The notes beneath the pieces are model-generated. The model saw only the letters and a list, made by a program, of their open reading frames with translations. It was not told where the DNA came from and searched no databases. Of a stretch of DNA of 15,050 bases, positions 15,017-15,050 are shown in pieces; within the stretch, counting starts at the first letter, position 1, and each line of letters opens with the position of its first letter. Both the position numbers and the translations under genes were made by a program. The stretch is from Bacteroides sp. 43_108 (lineage in GTDB: Bacteria; Bacteroidota; Bacteroidia; Bacteroidales; Bacteroidaceae), in the NCBI GenBank assembly GCA_001915545.1, contig MNQS01000204.1, positions 1 through 15,050 of the forward strand, given 5' to 3'.

Positions 15017-15050
15017 TTACTTTTCCAGAAATCCATATTCACTTTCCACA
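15017..15050 (-). CDS. Possible 3' end of a convergent gene
   Basis: On the minus strand the window edge reads VESEYGFLEK and then TAA (complement of 15017-15019), an open frame running off the right edge. Its place just beyond a bidirectional hairpin is what a convergent gene end would look like. Ten codons are too few to identify a product or to exclude chance. Confidence 0.3.
   Translation of the reverse strand, partial: VESEYGFLEK

Noticed and set aside
1..15050. CRISPR arrays, tRNA or rRNA genes, invertible promoter repeats
   Set aside because: No regular direct repeats, no tRNA-like cloverleaf and no paired long inverted repeats were seen by eye; the capsule promoter, if invertible, would be left of the window.

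Overview
The window looks like one capsular or surface polysaccharide locus from a Bacteroidales gut bacterium (Bacteroides, Phocaeicola or Parabacteroides type). The evidence is the tail of a UpxY-type NusG-like antiterminator at the left edge, an IS66-type transposase scar of Bacteroides character, AT-rich translation leaders, and one long same-strand run of polysaccharide genes. No ribosomal marker is present, so the genus is inferred.

Layout. 1-298: 3' end of upxY. 299-1233: no intact gene. It holds a broken small gene plus GNAT acetyltransferase pair, cut by the 3' end of an IS66 transposase, then a terminator-like hairpin. 1234-4807: a tight phosphonate cassette of three genes: a cytidylyltransferase/PEP mutase fusion, phosphonopyruvate decarboxylase, and an iron-type alcohol dehydrogenase that should act as phosphonoacetaldehyde reductase. 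4844-5563: a LicD-family transferase. 5591-8355: Wzx-type flippase and Wzy-type polymerase. 8425-9408: GT2 glycosyltransferase. 9443-10102: a small secreted, probably outer-membrane beta-barrel protein. 10138-12760: a divergent BCCT-family transporter overlapping an ATP-grasp ligase. 12762-14787: a GINT1-N-like propeller protein and a GT4 glycosyltransferase. 14788-15050: two short remnant ORFs, a strong hairpin, and perhaps the 3' end of a convergent gene.

How the genes fit together (inference from families). PEP is rearranged to phosphonopyruvate, decarboxylated to phosphonoacetaldehyde and reduced to 2-hydroxyethylphosphonate (HEP). The fused cytidylyltransferase could activate HEP as CMP-HEP, and LicD could move phosphono-ethanol onto a sugar. 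No 2-aminoethylphosphonate transaminase is present, so the predicted product differs from the AEP of B. fragilis polysaccharide B. The repeat unit would be built by the glycosyltransferases, flipped by Wzx and polymerised by Wzy. A second possible tailoring module (outer-membrane barrel, BCCT importer, ATP-grasp ligase) might bring in a small zwitterion or amine and join it by an amide bond. No initiating sugar-phosphate transferase, no chain-length regulator and no upxZ is visible, so the locus depends on genes outside the window.
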